DNA of 10,258 nt from Carnobacterium_A antarcticum (GTDB lineage: Bacteria > Bacillota > Bacilli > Lactobacillales > Carnobacteriaceae): the NCBI RefSeq assembly GCF_042658365.1, contig NZ_JBHSQC010000014.1; one strand, 5' to 3'. Both the position numbers and the translations under genes were made by a program. Below the pieces are notes generated by a model. That model saw only the letters and a list, made by a program, of their open reading frames with translations, was not told the origin of the DNA and did no database searches. Shown piece after piece: positions 10,094-10,258 of the stretch (positions within the stretch are counted from its first letter, which is position 1; each line of letters starts with the position of its first letter).

Positions 10094-10258
10094 CTATTTA
10101 CCTTTAAATTTTTTGACTACTTTTTCTATGTCTTCTTTATCGACAATCCATTCTTCCATGAAGCCACACTCAGAACATAAGTATCTTGATACATCTACTA
10201 AAGTAGGAATAACTGAGCCAATAGAAATATTATTACCGATTCCAACCGCACCTGTTTG
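10094..10258 (-). CDS. Small zinc-ribbon protein, C-terminal part
   Basis: Continuation of the gene that starts at 80. The last 20 bases of the window duplicate the first 20, so codons there are counted once. Joined, the protein has 74 residues and ends in EDIEKVVKKFKGK with TAG at 10094-10096. This part carries the second zinc knuckle, YLCSECGF, and a GAVGIGNN-type glycine-rich stretch between the knuckles. The FMEEWI after the second knuckle recalls a family of small zinc-ribbon proteins common in lactic acid bacteria, whose function I do not know. A terminator follows at 10051-10083. Confidence 0.85.
   Translation of the reverse strand, partial: QTGAVGIGNNISIGSVIPTLVDVSRYLCSECGFMEEWIVDKEDIEKVVKKFKGK

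Noticed and set aside
1..10258. A transposon or insertion sequence in the window
   Set aside because: No transposase gene or paired terminal inverted repeats with target duplications were seen; mosaic structure is explained better by the site-specific sites.

Overview
The window reads as one complete small circular plasmid of about 10,238 bp from a low-G+C Gram-positive host, most likely a lactic acid bacterium or relative (Lactobacillales). The first 20 and last 20 bases are identical, and a 74-codon gene runs across that junction in frame, so the molecule closes on itself. The host call rests on A+T-rich genes with strong AGGAGG-type ribosome sites, a Rep_3 initiator with 22-bp iterons (the pUCL287/pCI305 type of theta plasmid), and CadC/CadD cadmium genes. 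The species cannot be read from the sequence.

Layout. 138-1548 holds a recombination site, a 183-aa tyrosine recombinase, a membrane-anchored XRE regulator and the broken tail of a second recombinase gene. 1570-3680 is the replicon, read leftward: origin (AT-rich stretch, iterons, rep promoter), repB, a MerR-like/coiled-coil RepX/Par-type gene, and a small membrane protein. 3690-6806 is an accessory stretch of small genes, mostly membrane proteins with no known function, plus an AlpA-like DNA-binding protein, several palindromes and a MobQ-type oriT. 6825-6949 has two recombination sites around a 48-bp palindrome. 6950-8370 carries a YefM/RelE-type toxin-antitoxin pair and a second membrane-anchored XRE gene. 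8399-9911 carries a MobV (pMV158-type) oriT, a structured region and the cadC-cadD operon. 9940-137, through the junction, carries a zinc-ribbon protein.

The organising principle appears to be site-specific recombination. Five 28-bp sites of 11-6-11 design (138, 6825, 6922, 8371, 9912) all point the same way. They cut the circle into a backbone and four discrete segments, most of them cargo genes plus a hairpin plus a site. The plasmid encodes a minimal catalytic-domain tyrosine recombinase next to one site, and the recombinase promoter contains an inverted arm of the same site. This looks like a Gram-positive counterpart of pdif/Xer modules or integron cassettes, but the arms do not resemble the usual Firmicutes dif. 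That interpretation is an inference from sequence layout.

No relaxase gene is present, yet two unrelated oriT signatures are. The plasmid is probably mobilised in trans by either of two helper types. Maintenance would rest on RepB with the RepX/Par-type protein and the toxin-antitoxin pair; the recognisable host benefit is cadmium resistance.
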